Positions 27,596 to 36,294 of a stretch of 64,000 nucleotides of DNA are shown here, one piece after another. The notes beneath the pieces are model-generated. The model did not search any database. It saw nothing but the letters and a program-made list of their open reading frames with translations, and was not told the origin of the DNA. Location of the stretch: contig NZ_JTAM01000018.1 in assembly GCF_000812565.1 (NCBI RefSeq), forward strand, positions 62,001-126,000. The letters run 5' to 3'. Numbering within the stretch: position 1 is the first letter of the stretch; each line of letters opens with the position of its first letter. Made by a program: the position numbers and the translations under genes. The stretch is from Flammeovirga sp. OC4. GTDB taxonomy: Bacteria > Bacteroidota > Bacteroidia > Cytophagales > Flammeovirgaceae.

Positions 27596-28075
27596 ATGAT
27601 GAAGAAATTATTATTAATATTACTATTTACTTTTTCACTAGCGGGCTACGTTTCAGCACAAGAAGAAAAAGAGATTCCAAAAATAACGGATAAGGTAAGT
27701 AATGAAGGCTGGACGAACGATGCCAATGAAGCATTCAAATTAGTAGAAGAGAAAAACTACCCTATCATTTTAAACTTTACAGGAAGTGATTGGTGTGGCT
27801 GGTGTAAGCGTATCAAATCTGAAATTTTTGACACCGATGAATTCAAAACATGGGTTGCAGATAATAATATTATATTACTTGAACTAGATTTTCCAAAAGG
27901 AGTTTCTCAAAGTGATTTACTTCGATCACAAAATCAATATTTAGCTCAGGAGTTTCAAGTAAGAGGCTATCCTACTATTTTCATGATCAAAGACAAAAAA
28001 ATGGTGCAGACTGGCTATGTAAAAGGAGGCCCTAAAAATTGGATTGAAAGCGTTGAAGCTGATCTGAAAAATTAA
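27596..28075 (+). CDS. Periplasmic thioredoxin-like protein with CGWC active site
   Basis: This is a secreted protein of 159 residues with a signal peptide ending in YVSAQ. The thioredoxin fold is shown by LNFTGSDWCGWCKRIKSEIF, with active-site Cys67 and Cys70, and the cis-proline loop RGYPTIF. The group corresponds to thioredoxin_7/DUF255-type periplasmic thiol-disulfide proteins of Bacteroidota. It diverges from nrfHA and shares that control region. A job in keeping the haem-binding Cys of c-type cytochromes reduced before haem ligation, as ResA/CcsX does in System II, is attractive but inferred. A strong terminator follows, so it is a single-gene transcript. Confidence 0.88.
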   Translation: MMKKLLLILLFTFSLAGYVSAQEEKEIPKITDKVSNEGWTNDANEAFKLVEEKNYPIILNFTGSDWCGWCKRIKSEIFDTDEFKTWVADNNIILLELDFPKGVSQSDLLRSQNQYLAQEFQVRGYPTIFMIKDKKMVQTGYVKGGPKNWIESVEADLKN

Positions 28076-28102
28076 TGCAATACCAAAATCAAAGATATGT
28101 CA

Positions 28103-28131
28103 AAGCTACTTCTTAGGAAGTGGCTTTTTTT
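28103..28131 (+). terminator. Intrinsic terminator after the thioredoxin-like gene
   Basis: A 10-bp stem, 28103-28112 with 28117-28126, has a 4-nt loop and a T-run to 28131, starting 28 bp past the stop codon. Confidence 0.9.
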
Positions 28132-28172
28132 GTGCCTTTATTTTAGGCTTTAACCCTCTCAAAAGAGATCAT

Positions 28173-28208
28173 TACATTTCACTACATAAAAACTACGTTT
28201 CACTACAT
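28173..28208 (+). promoter_or_regulatory. 21-bp-phased direct repeat, candidate LytTR operator
   Basis: TACATTTCACTACAT at 28173-28187 recurs as TACGTTTCACTACAT at 28194-28208, 14 of 15 bases identical, with starts exactly 21 bp apart. LytTR-type response regulators typically bind two direct repeats with this two-turn spacing. The site lies 78 bp before the first gene of the operon that encodes a LytTR regulator, so autoregulation is the simplest reading. Confidence 0.65.
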
Positions 28209-28285
28209 CTTATTTTTTTCATCTTACACCATGCATTACTATTGTATCATCAACATTCTACTAGTGTCAAATTAATATAGTAAAC

Positions 28286-30010
28286 ATGAAAAAATTTTTT
28301 AGCAACATATTATTTTCAGTATTCATCTACTTACTTACTTCATTTACTTTAACTATTAATGCACAAATTAAAGTAATAGAGATCCCCGGTTCAGACAGCA
28401 CTATTGTCATTAATATAGAGGAGATCAAAGAAGAAGCAAAAAGAATTGCCAAGGAAGCTCAAAAAATTGCAGCAGAGGTGCAAATGGAAGAGATGGAGGA
28501 GTTTATCAAAATCATGGTAGAAGCTCCCGAATTAGAAGAAATAGAAATTCATATTGATCAAGAGGCTATTGAGGCTCAAATCCGAAAAGCTGAAGCTCAG
28601 GTTAAAATGCATCAAGCAGAAATAGAACGTGCCGCTAGAGAGGCGCAACGTCCTTATCATCGCATGGAATATACTAACTTTGTTTCTTCCTTTAAATTAG
28701 ATTACAATGGTAAAATAACACTCTCAGAGGATGAAGACGAGATCAAAAGCATCTCTAAAGACGGAAAGTTTGTCATCTCAAAAAGTACATTTGGTAACAA
28801 AAGGAAAGTAAGCATAAAACCTGATGAAAATGGAAATCTTACCTACAAATTCTACGTTGGCAATAGCGAAGTACCTTTTGATCCCGATGGAAAAAAATGG
28901 TTGACAGATATTCTTCCTGAAGTAATTAAAAGTTCGACAATAGCTGCCGAAAGTCGACTGAATAATAAAATGAGAGAAGGTGGTGTAGACAAAGCATTAA
29001 GATACATCAGTGAAATTTCAGGTCAAAACAACAAAATCACATTCTACCGTTTATTGATCAGTAGAAAAGACATCAGTGCTGATGAGTTGATCAAAATTAC
29101 AAAAGACGTTACAAGAAATGTTTCTTCTTCAAGTGAGTTATCTGATTACTTTAAAGAAAGCTTTGCCATTTACAACAATAAAAAAGGAATAGAAGCCTAT
29201 TTTAATGGTATTCGACAAATTTCTTCTTCTTATGAAAAAGCAGATTGTTTAACTGAAATCATAGAAACAAAAGATATTAGAGAAAATTTTGATGAGAAAC
29301 ATTGGGAACTTTGGTTAAAAACAACGCAGAGCATCACAAGTTCTTATGAAATGGCAAAAACACTACAAGAAGCATTCAACCATAATGCAACTGGAATGCC
29401 TGCTCGTACATTAGAACAGACTATAAAATATATCAGTTCTTCTTATGAAAAAGCCAATACCATTGAAGCTGCGTTTTCAGAAACTAACCGTAAAAAATGG
29501 AGCGAAGACCAAAACAATGCCTTATTATTAGCGGCAAAGAGTATTAGCTCATCATATGAATTAAAAAACACTTTGGAAGAAGCATTAGAAAGCTGGAAAT
29601 ATTGGTCGGAAGAAACTAAAAATATATTTTTCCATGTTGCTTCAACCATTTCCTCTTCCGCTGACAAGTCTTCGTTATTAAGCGAATTGGAAGATTATAA
29701 AATCGAGCATAAGAGTAATATCCATAATTTTTATATGTCTGTAAGAAGTATTACTAGTAGTTATGACTTATCTAGTGTTTTGGAAGATATTGCTTCTTCA
29801 GATTATTTCCATGTAGGTCACTATGAGGAATACTTAAATGCGACGACCTCTATCTCGTCAAGTTATGACATGAGAGATGCCTTAGAAGAAATTGCTCCGT
29901 TTATTATGAAATCAAAAGATGATGGCTTGATTCAGCTTTATAAAGATAAAGCAAAATTAATCTCTTCTTCATATGACAGAGAAAAAGCGATGGAGGCGCT
30001 GGAAAGATGA
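28286..30010 (+). CDS. Secreted protein with nine SSYE-type helical repeats
   Basis: The protein has 574 residues. A signal peptide ends in LTINAQ; then a highly charged helix, likely coiled coil, spans about 45-130 (EEAKRIAKEAQKIAAEVQ). A short beta domain follows at about 135-215 (NGKITLSEDEDEIKSISKDG, KRKVSIKPDENGNLTYKFYV). From about 240 to the end there are nine copies of an I(S/T)SSYE-K/M/L-xxx-L-EE-A motif spaced roughly 35-45 residues apart, which should stack as an alpha-solenoid. Similar repeats occur in proteins beside M56/BlaR1-type sensors, but the function is unknown. It is the first gene of the LytS/LytTR operon and its stop overlaps the kinase start by 4 bp, so it may be the periplasmic sensing or effector partner of that system. 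Confidence 0.8.
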   Translation: MKKFFSNILFSVFIYLLTSFTLTINAQIKVIEIPGSDSTIVINIEEIKEEAKRIAKEAQKIAAEVQMEEMEEFIKIMVEAPELEEIEIHIDQEAIEAQIRKAEAQVKMHQAEIERAAREAQRPYHRMEYTNFVSSFKLDYNGKITLSEDEDEIKSISKDGKFVISKSTFGNKRKVSIKPDENGNLTYKFYVGNSEVPFDPDGKKWLTDILPEVIKSSTIAAESRLNNKMREGGVDKALRYISEISGQNNKITFYRLLISRKDISADELIKITKDVTRNVSSSSELSDYFKESFAIYNNKKGIEAYFNGIRQISSSYEKADCLTEIIETKDIRENFDEKHWELWLKTTQSITSSYEMAKTLQEAFNHNATGMPARTLEQTIKYISSSYEKANTIEAAFSETNRKKWSEDQNNALLLAAKSISSSYELKNTLEEALESWKYWSEETKNIFFHVASTISSSADKSSLLSELEDYKIEHKSNIHNFYMSVRSITSSYDLSSVLEDIASSDYFHVGHYEEYLNATTSISSSYDMRDALEEIAPFIMKSKDDGLIQLYKDKAKLISSSYDREKAMEALER

Positions 30011-31005
30011 AAAATATAACTCCCAATATTGTCTTTGTGCTGTTAGGAATAAGCTTATACACTTATTTTCTATATGACCCAGAACCACAAGTTGCTCCTT
30101 TTGTCAATGATATTGAAACATTTTTATGGTTTGCTTTTGGTTCGACACTTTTTGTGATCGGTGGTGCTATTCCTAATTATCTCTACAGAAAGAAAAGTAT
30201 TTTGTATCAAGTGATCTCTAGAGGAATTGGTTCTATTATCGTTTTTATACCGCTTTATTACAGTCTTCGTTATTTTATGAAGCAATATTTTGAGCCAATT
30301 TTCATTTTTGATATTTCCACCAAAATCATCATCCTATTCACGGTACTTTTAATCGCTATACTGGTCATAGAGTTTTTGGTGATAGCTTATCAAGAATATT
30401 CATCACAGCATATTTATGTGATACAAAACAAAAGAAAGGCTTCCGAACTAAGATTGGAAGCATTGAAAGATCAGTTGAGTCCGCATTATTTATTCAATAG
30501 TCTCAATACCGTTGCATACCTTGTCACAAGTAATGCCCATCAAGCGGAGAAGTATATTCGAAGCATTGCAAAAACTTATCAATATGTGATGCAGTACGCC
30601 AATCAGCCTTTGATTTCTGTTCAAGAGGAAATTCAATTGGTCAAAGCTTTTGCATTTCAATTAAAAACCCGTCACGGCGAAAGTGTTTCAATTGATATTG
30701 ATAACGATGTAAGCCTTATCAGTGGAAATATACCTCCTCTTTCTATTCAAATGTTGGTGGAAAATGCAGTAAAACATAATGTTCTCTCCGATAAAGCTCC
30801 TGTTTACATCAGCATAAAATACGATGAAAAAGAAAAATCAATCATTGTTTCGAATAATATTACAAAGACACCTCGAAAACGGAGTTCTACAAAAGTCGGT
30901 CTTGAAAATATTAAAGAGAGATATGCTTTGATGAATCAAAATCAAATCACTATCCATAAATTACCTGAAAAATATACTGTGCAACTTCCTCTTTTAAGTT
31001 CTTAG
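30007..31005 (+). CDS. LytS/YehU-type sensor histidine kinase
   Basis: This membrane histidine kinase has 332 residues. Four N-terminal membrane helices (to about residue 125) are followed by a short linker and the His_kinase domain. The phosphoacceptor is His160 in DQLSPHYLFNSLNT. The N-box is LVENAVKHN and the G-box region is STKVGLENIKERY. It starts 4 bp inside the previous gene, so it is translationally coupled to the SSYE-repeat protein, and it is followed by a degenerate copy of itself and then the LytTR regulator. It is the only gene of the operon that can autophosphorylate. The signal is unknown. Confidence 0.93.
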   Translation: MKNITPNIVFVLLGISLYTYFLYDPEPQVAPFVNDIETFLWFAFGSTLFVIGGAIPNYLYRKKSILYQVISRGIGSIIVFIPLYYSLRYFMKQYFEPIFIFDISTKIIILFTVLLIAILVIEFLVIAYQEYSSQHIYVIQNKRKASELRLEALKDQLSPHYLFNSLNTVAYLVTSNAHQAEKYIRSIAKTYQYVMQYANQPLISVQEEIQLVKAFAFQLKTRHGESVSIDIDNDVSLISGNIPPLSIQMLVENAVKHNVLSDKAPVYISIKYDEKEKSIIVSNNITKTPRKRSSTKVGLENIKERYALMNQNQITIHKLPEKYTVQLPLLSS

Positions 31006-31008
31006 ATT

Positions 31009-32127
31009 ATGTTACACCATATTTGGAATAAATCAGCTATCTATTACAGAATATTCTATCCTTTTTTTTCGGGTAGTGTTACGTATTTTTTGTTATTACT
31101 GACCTTCAATAGAATTGGAGAGCTTTCTGAATCTTACTTTAGAGCGGAATGGCTAGTCTGTATTGTTTTTGCGTACTTCTGGAATACCTCAGTACTTATC
31201 TCTTCTCGGTTTATAGGGAAGAAAATCAAGTTCATTTCCTCTATTACAGAGCAGGTTACATATCATGTTATTGGTGTTTCTATTTTTAGTAGCATTATTA
31301 TAGGTGTTGTTATTTATTCTTATTTCTATTATCTCATTGGATATACGAGTATCGACAATTTCCTCTCTGAGATGTACGTACTTCAGGGATTGTTTTTATT
31401 TCAGACATTTATTTACGAATGTGCATGGTGGGGAGCCACATTAATTGAATTAAAAAATGAAACGATTAATAAGGAAGAAGATCGAAGAGCTGCGTATATC
31501 TCAAAAGAAATGCGATTATTTGCCGAAGATGCCAACCTTCCTTTGCTCTATGAAACATTAGAAACCTTAATTGGACTGGCTTATAAAGATCCAGATCATG
31601 CGGAAGATTATGCTGAAAAGCTCGCCAAAGTGTACAGGAATACAATCAATAATAGAAAAGAGGAATTTGTGTCTATCAAAGAAGCTGTAAAAACCACAAA
31701 AGACGTATTACAGCTCCTGACAGATGCACGTTCGGGGGGAATAACGGCAGAATTTAATGTAGATGAAAAGCTGTCAGAAGAGTTAGTCATTCCACCCGTT
31801 ATTTTATCTCGTTTAGTCGTCGCTATTGCAAGTGATCATATTGCTACTCCAATTCAACCGTTACATCTAAAATTTTATATAGAAGAAGAATCTCTTCTTG
31901 TCGTTGCTCACAGTTGTAATGAAAAAATTGACAAACCTGATGCTTTAAAAGAGGTGATGCAATCTTTGGAGGAAACATTCCGAATTTATACCAAAACACC
32001 TATCTTGAGAATCAAAAAAGGAAAAGAATGCTTAATTAAACTTCCTGCATTTCAAGTTGAAAATAAAAATTGGAAAAAAGATCGTGACGCACAAGTATCT
32101 ACCGGTGACCAATCTCTCTTTCAATAA
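31009..32127 (+). CDS. Degenerate LytS-type kinase (pseudo-histidine kinase)
   Basis: This 372-residue protein shares the architecture of its upstream neighbour: four membrane helices, a linker and a His_kinase-like domain. Aligning FNSLNTVAYL...AEKYIRSIAKTY of the active kinase with YETLETLIGL...AEDYAEKLAKVY here puts Pro178 where the phosphoacceptor His should be. The N-box LVENAVKHN becomes LVVAIASDH, losing the metal-binding Asn, and no G-box is visible. The frame is open and the hydrophobic pattern kept, so it is a maintained gene rather than a decayed one. A pseudokinase that heterodimerises with or restrains the active kinase is the natural inference. It starts 3 bp after the kinase stop. 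Confidence 0.85.
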   Translation: MLHHIWNKSAIYYRIFYPFFSGSVTYFLLLLTFNRIGELSESYFRAEWLVCIVFAYFWNTSVLISSRFIGKKIKFISSITEQVTYHVIGVSIFSSIIIGVVIYSYFYYLIGYTSIDNFLSEMYVLQGLFLFQTFIYECAWWGATLIELKNETINKEEDRRAAYISKEMRLFAEDANLPLLYETLETLIGLAYKDPDHAEDYAEKLAKVYRNTINNRKEEFVSIKEAVKTTKDVLQLLTDARSGGITAEFNVDEKLSEELVIPPVILSRLVVAIASDHIATPIQPLHLKFYIEEESLLVVAHSCNEKIDKPDALKEVMQSLEETFRIYTKTPILRIKKGKECLIKLPAFQVENKNWKKDRDAQVSTGDQSLFQ

Positions 32128-32149
32128 CTAAATTAAATAACATCGAAAT

Positions 32150-32905
32150 ATGAAAGCCTTAATAATTGAAGACGAAAAGCCCGCACAAGCTAAACTTAAA
32201 AGACAACTCTCTAAGACTCCTTTTGATATTGAAGTTGTAGATACTATTGATAATGTGGAAGAGGCTTGCTCATGGCTAGAAGAACAGCAAGAAAGCATTG
32301 ATTTGGTGTTTATGGATATTCACCTTACCGATGGGATTGCTTTTGATATTCTTTCAAACGTCACCGTTACTACACCTATTATTTTCACTACAGCATATGA
32401 TGAGTATGCTCTTGATGCTTTTAAAGTAAACAGCATTGACTACCTTTTAAAGCCTGTAGACTATGAGGCTTTAACGAAGGCTATTCAAAAACTGCAGGTA
32501 CTACAAAACAACCAAGACCATACCGCTACAGGACAAATTGATGCTCTTTTAGATACTTACAATCAAAAGTTCAAAAAGCGATTTATGGTAAGAGTAGGTG
32601 ACAATATTAAAAGTATTCAAACTGAAGAAGTTGCAGCTTTTGGGGCAGAAAGTAGGGATACATTTTTATATACCACTGAAGGCAGACGCTATATTGTCGA
32701 CTTCAAAATGGAACAGCTGGAGGAAATGTTAGATCAAAATGAATTCTATAGAACAGGCAGAAGTTTCATCATTCATAGAAATTCGATTACCAATATTCAA
32801 AAGCACTCCAATAGCCGCCTTTTGGTGGATTTAAAGATTGAAACGCATAAAGAAATTATTGTGGGTAGAGATAAAGTGAAGGATTTTAAGGAGTGGATTT
32901 CTTAA
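32150..32905 (+). CDS. LytTR family response regulator
   Basis: This response regulator has 251 residues: a receiver domain (MKALIIEDEKPAQAK at the start, phosphoacceptor Asp56 in VFMDIHL, Thr in FTTAYDEYAL, Lys in DYLLKPVD) and a C-terminal LytTR DNA-binding domain from about residue 145 (FMVRVGDNIKSIQTEEVAAF, EFYRTGRSFIIHRNSI). LytTR domains bind direct repeats with about 21-bp phasing, and such a repeat lies at 28173-28208 before this operon. It is the last gene, 22 bp after the pseudokinase. Confidence 0.95.
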   Translation: MKALIIEDEKPAQAKLKRQLSKTPFDIEVVDTIDNVEEACSWLEEQQESIDLVFMDIHLTDGIAFDILSNVTVTTPIIFTTAYDEYALDAFKVNSIDYLLKPVDYEALTKAIQKLQVLQNNQDHTATGQIDALLDTYNQKFKKRFMVRVGDNIKSIQTEEVAAFGAESRDTFLYTTEGRRYIVDFKMEQLEEMLDQNEFYRTGRSFIIHRNSITNIQKHSNSRLLVDLKIETHKEIIVGRDKVKDFKEWIS

Positions 32906-32920
32906 TAACAATAAGATAGA

Positions 32921-32958
32921 TGGTTCGTGAGACGCAATGCATTTCGTCTCACGAACCA
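32921..32958. repeat. Perfect 14-bp inverted repeat between convergent genes
   Basis: TGGTTCGTGAGACG at 32921-32934 and its exact complement at 32945-32958 flank a 10-nt loop. It separates the converging LytTR operon and the DUF4380-like gene. No T-run follows on either side, so a classic intrinsic terminator is not assured. It may still block both transcripts. Confidence 0.6.
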
Positions 32959-32981
32959 CCATAAAATTATCAAAGAATATC

Positions 32982-34430
32982 CTACAAATCTCCTACAACA
33001 AAAGAATCCAAAATATACTCTTTCCCTTCTTCATCCTTGACCACAACTTTCAATTGAGAAAAAGAATTCTCTAAAGCTATATCAACATCAATACCTTTTA
33101 AAGGAGATACAGCTTTCACCTTCATTTCCTCTATGATTTTTTCTTGATCATTCAAAGCGACCAAGTACAAATCTCCCTTTATAAAAGTGCCGTATTGAGC
33201 TGTAATGTGATTCGTTTGTTTATCAAAGTGAAGTCGCTTTGTGATTACTCCAGTTTCATTGACTGAAAGTAACGGAAGACTTAAAACCTTTGCAGCAGCA
33301 TGCGTTTCTTTGAATGTAACAGCTTCTTTTCCTTTTAGAGTATAAATCGGTGTTTTCACTTCAGTTTCTAAATACCCTGTAGCCATACCACTGTTGAATA
33401 CTGCAATGTTAACCCCATGATCATATTCTAATTGAGGATTGTATTTCTCAAACGTTTTGACAAAAACGGTGTTTTCTAATTTGTTGGCATAAGCAATCCA
33501 CGACTCAGATGATATCATATGAAAACCGCCCATTAGATTATAATCAAAATGAATCTCAAAGATACCCGGAGCTACTTCACCCGTCCAATTTGTACCGATA
33601 TTAAAGTACTTCTCCACATGTTCAGGGTTGTTTTTGTCTAAAGGAAAACGATTTCTATTGACATATCTCCAATGAGATTCTGGAGTCACACCGATATGGT
33701 ATTGCTCTCCATCTTCCATTTTATATTTCGGGCTGAATGGAATATAGGCCACAAAATTTTCACCGTCTTGTAGTTTTACATCCGACCATGATTGATGCTG
33801 ACTTGTCGTCATAATCCCTCTGTTGATGGTCTCCTCTCCTACATTCGTTAAAGTGTGAATGTAATACACTTTACTTGAGTTTTTCTCAATCATTAATGAG
33901 CGTTCGTAGGTAAAAGCTTCTTCCACTTTTGAAGGCTTTGTAAAAGCTTTGTCTTTAGGAATCCATTTAGGAACTGGTAAATGTTGTTCCCCTGATTTCA
34001 CTGTAATCCCTACTTTGTCTTCCAATTCCTTTACATCAGTAATTGAATAAGGAGCATCGCCAATTGTTACAGGAGGTGGCCATCTTTTTGAGCGGTCCCC
34101 GTTTTTACCCAAAGCACAGTTTTCTACTGGTGTAGGTACCAAGCGATAACCACCAAAGTTTCTCCATTGATTCATTTTCACCTTTTCAGAGTTGGAGTAT
34201 TTTTGACCAAACTCTTTTGGGTTGATCCATAAAGATTGAATGTCTCCTAGATTGTACTCTAAGACTCTACCTGCCGCGTCTGGAACGACCGCAAGACTAA
34301 TAAACTCATTGGTTAAAACGTAGGTTTCCTCCCACTTCCAATCTTTGTAATTGTCCACTTTCTTGATAGCTTGTGCGTGACTAAAGTGGCAACAAAATAA
34401 TAGTAATAAAACATTTAAAATTGTTTTCAT
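32982..34430 (-). CDS. Secreted DUF4380-like protein (galactose-mutarotase-like fold)
   Basis: The protein has 482 residues and a signal peptide ending in HFSHAQ. The N-terminal half has the pattern of DUF4380, a mutarotase-like beta-sandwich: TNEFISLAVVPDAAGRVLEY, SLWINPKEFG, NFGGYRLVPTP. YVNRNRFPLD and ESWIAYANKLENTVF follow. Such proteins are found in carbohydrate loci of Bacteroidota, but no enzymatic role is established. It is 185 bp downstream of the sulfatase gene, with a terminator between, so it may be a separate transcript of the same galactan locus. Confidence 0.65.
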   Translation of the reverse strand: MKTILNVLLLLFCCHFSHAQAIKKVDNYKDWKWEETYVLTNEFISLAVVPDAAGRVLEYNLGDIQSLWINPKEFGQKYSNSEKVKMNQWRNFGGYRLVPTPVENCALGKNGDRSKRWPPPVTIGDAPYSITDVKELEDKVGITVKSGEQHLPVPKWIPKDKAFTKPSKVEEAFTYERSLMIEKNSSKVYYIHTLTNVGEETINRGIMTTSQHQSWSDVKLQDGENFVAYIPFSPKYKMEDGEQYHIGVTPESHWRYVNRNRFPLDKNNPEHVEKYFNIGTNWTGEVAPGIFEIHFDYNLMGGFHMISSESWIAYANKLENTVFVKTFEKYNPQLEYDHGVNIAVFNSGMATGYLETEVKTPIYTLKGKEAVTFKETHAAAKVLSLPLLSVNETGVITKRLHFDKQTNHITAQYGTFIKGDLYLVALNDQEKIIEEMKVKAVSPLKGIDVDIALENSFSQLKVVVKDEEGKEYILDSFVVGDL

Positions 34431-34518
34431 TGAGCAATTGAGGTTTATGTAGTCCTGTAAAATTTATCCAATAAGCTGATAAAAGATACATTTCTACTAT
34501 TGATTTAAAATGATTAAA

Positions 34519-34549
34519 AAGGGCCCATTTTAATAGAAAAGAGGCCCTT
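34519..34549 (-). terminator. Intrinsic terminator after the sulfatase gene
   Basis: AAGGGCC at 34519-34525 pairs with GGCCCTT at 34543-34549. On the minus strand a T-run follows. It ends the catabolic transcript about 70 bp past the sulfatase stop codon. Confidence 0.75.
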
Positions 34550-34615
34550 CTAAGCTATAATTAAGTCACACACACGTTCAAGTACAGAGTATGTAAGTAC
34601 GATACTTACAAAATC

Positions 34616-36277
34616 TTATATTTCTTTATTTTGGGCTTTATTACCTTCCCAACCTTTATTGAATTGAGCGATTAACTCTTCTACCAATTCAGGTTGCTGC
34701 TTGGCAATATTCACCGTTTCTTTAGGGTCCTTTTCATGATCGAATAACTCGATAAACAAAGGTTCCTTGTCTTTATTTTTGCGATCTTTCCATAATACCA
34801 ACTTGTAGCGTTGCGTTTTCATCGCATACCCCATCAAGTCATTTTCAAAAAACTTTCTATTCCATTTGTCTTTCATCACCGCCTTAATGTTGGCTTCCAC
34901 GTCTTCGATCAATGGTCCAAAGTAAGTTTCTCTCATTCCTTTAGAAAGTGGATTAGCGGCCCATTCTCTTAACGCTGGATTAGGGAAAGCAGAGAATACA
35001 GCTGATTTCCATTCCATATTTGGATTCTCTAATAATGGAGCGAAAGATTGTCCTTCCAAATGTTCTGGCTTTTCTAACCCTGCCAAATCACACAATGTTG
35101 GGTACATATCTACCAACTCCACTAAAGCATCGGTCTTCACTCCTCTACTTTTTTCAGATTGATCAGGTGTCCAAACAATCAATGGAACTCTTGTAGCTAT
35201 ATCATAATTTGTTGCTTTACACCACACACCCATTTCTCCTAAGTGAAAACCATGATCAGACCATAACATTACAATCGTATTGTCCAACATTTCCAATTCA
35301 TCCAATGCCTCCAATAGCTTACCTACCTGAGCATCGATATAACTAGCTGTTGCCAAATACCCATGTTTAAGGTCGCGAGCTAAAGTATCAGGAATTTCAC
35401 CATATTTTGGAATGTTGGAACGCACTCTTAATTCAAAAGAAGCATGCAATCCCATTGGAGCCCCATCAATTGGACCTTTAATCTGGTTTGTTAATTTGAT
35501 ATCTTCTTGATCATACATGTCCCAATATTTTTTTGGAGCTAGAAAATCAAGGTGTGCTGCAATATATCCTACCCCTAAAAACAACGGCTTTTTGGATTTT
35601 GAAGCTTTGTGCTCTTTCATGATGTGAATGGCCATATCCGTATTCACTCCATCGATGTAGGCATTATCCTGAACATCTACACATTCAAATGCAGGACCCA
35701 TTCCCAAACCATGTTGATCACCGTATTTTGCCTTCATTTTTGCTTTGTTTTCCCTAAAGGTTCTGATGTTATCAGGGTCCACAAATTTCTCTACTAAGGC
35801 ATTCACTTTGTAACCAAGTGCATTGTAATCGGGTTTCATTGACCAAGATTTCTCTTGATCTGAGAACTTACCATGATACACTTTTCCACAGTTGACAGTC
35901 TCATAACCGTTTTCTTTGAAGTGCTGAGGAAGCGTAATGATATCAGGATTTTCATCTCTGAAGTAAGTATAATTTTCAATCACATTGATGGTCTCTGGCC
36001 TAGCACCTGTCATCAAACTAGCTCTTGATGGACTACAAATAGATTGTTGGCAATAGGCCTTATTAAATTGAAGTCCTCTTTTAGCCAATTGATCAATATT
36101 AGGTGTTTTAGCAACTTCAGAACCATACGTCCCCATTTCTGGTCTGAGGTCATCAAATGAAATAAAAAGAATATTTGGTTGCTGTACTTCCGTTTTTTGA
36201 TCGATTTTTTTGAAGCTACAAGCCCCTAAAAAACCTAATAAAAGAAAGAGTAAAGCTTTATATAAAAATTGATGCAT
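34616..36277 (-). CDS. Sulfatase, type I (formylglycine), iduronate-2-sulfatase-like, lipoprotein
   Basis: This sulfatase of 553 residues should remove sulfate esters from a polysaccharide. The lipoprotein signal ends in LLGFLGAC. The fold starts with NILFISFDDLRPEMGTYG, with metal-binding Asp residues, and the formylglycine precursor is Cys81 in CSPSRASLMTG, so it needs a maturase encoded elsewhere. SDHGFHLGEMGVW carries further metal and active-site residues. The sequence style is that of SulfAtlas family S1_7, which includes carrageenan sulfatases; this assignment is from memory of motifs. It follows the keto-deoxy sugar aldolase by 17 bp, tying desulfation to the sugar-acid pathway. Confidence 0.92.
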   Translation of the reverse strand: MHQFLYKALLFLLLGFLGACSFKKIDQKTEVQQPNILFISFDDLRPEMGTYGSEVAKTPNIDQLAKRGLQFNKAYCQQSICSPSRASLMTGARPETINVIENYTYFRDENPDIITLPQHFKENGYETVNCGKVYHGKFSDQEKSWSMKPDYNALGYKVNALVEKFVDPDNIRTFRENKAKMKAKYGDQHGLGMGPAFECVDVQDNAYIDGVNTDMAIHIMKEHKASKSKKPLFLGVGYIAAHLDFLAPKKYWDMYDQEDIKLTNQIKGPIDGAPMGLHASFELRVRSNIPKYGEIPDTLARDLKHGYLATASYIDAQVGKLLEALDELEMLDNTIVMLWSDHGFHLGEMGVWCKATNYDIATRVPLIVWTPDQSEKSRGVKTDALVELVDMYPTLCDLAGLEKPEHLEGQSFAPLLENPNMEWKSAVFSAFPNPALREWAANPLSKGMRETYFGPLIEDVEANIKAVMKDKWNRKFFENDLMGYAMKTQRYKLVLWKDRKNKDKEPLFIELFDHEKDPKETVNIAKQQPELVEELIAQFNKGWEGNKAQNKEI

Positions 36278-36294
36278 TGTTGTAGTATTTTATA

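Noticed and set aside
31009-32127. Pseudogene of a histidine kinase
   Set aside because: The frame is intact, tightly spaced in the operon and keeps the hydrophobic and helical patterns. Only the catalytic residues are lost, which suggests a working pseudokinase.
32921-32958. Rho-independent terminator
   Set aside because: The stem is perfect but no T-run follows on either strand, so I list it as an inverted repeat only.
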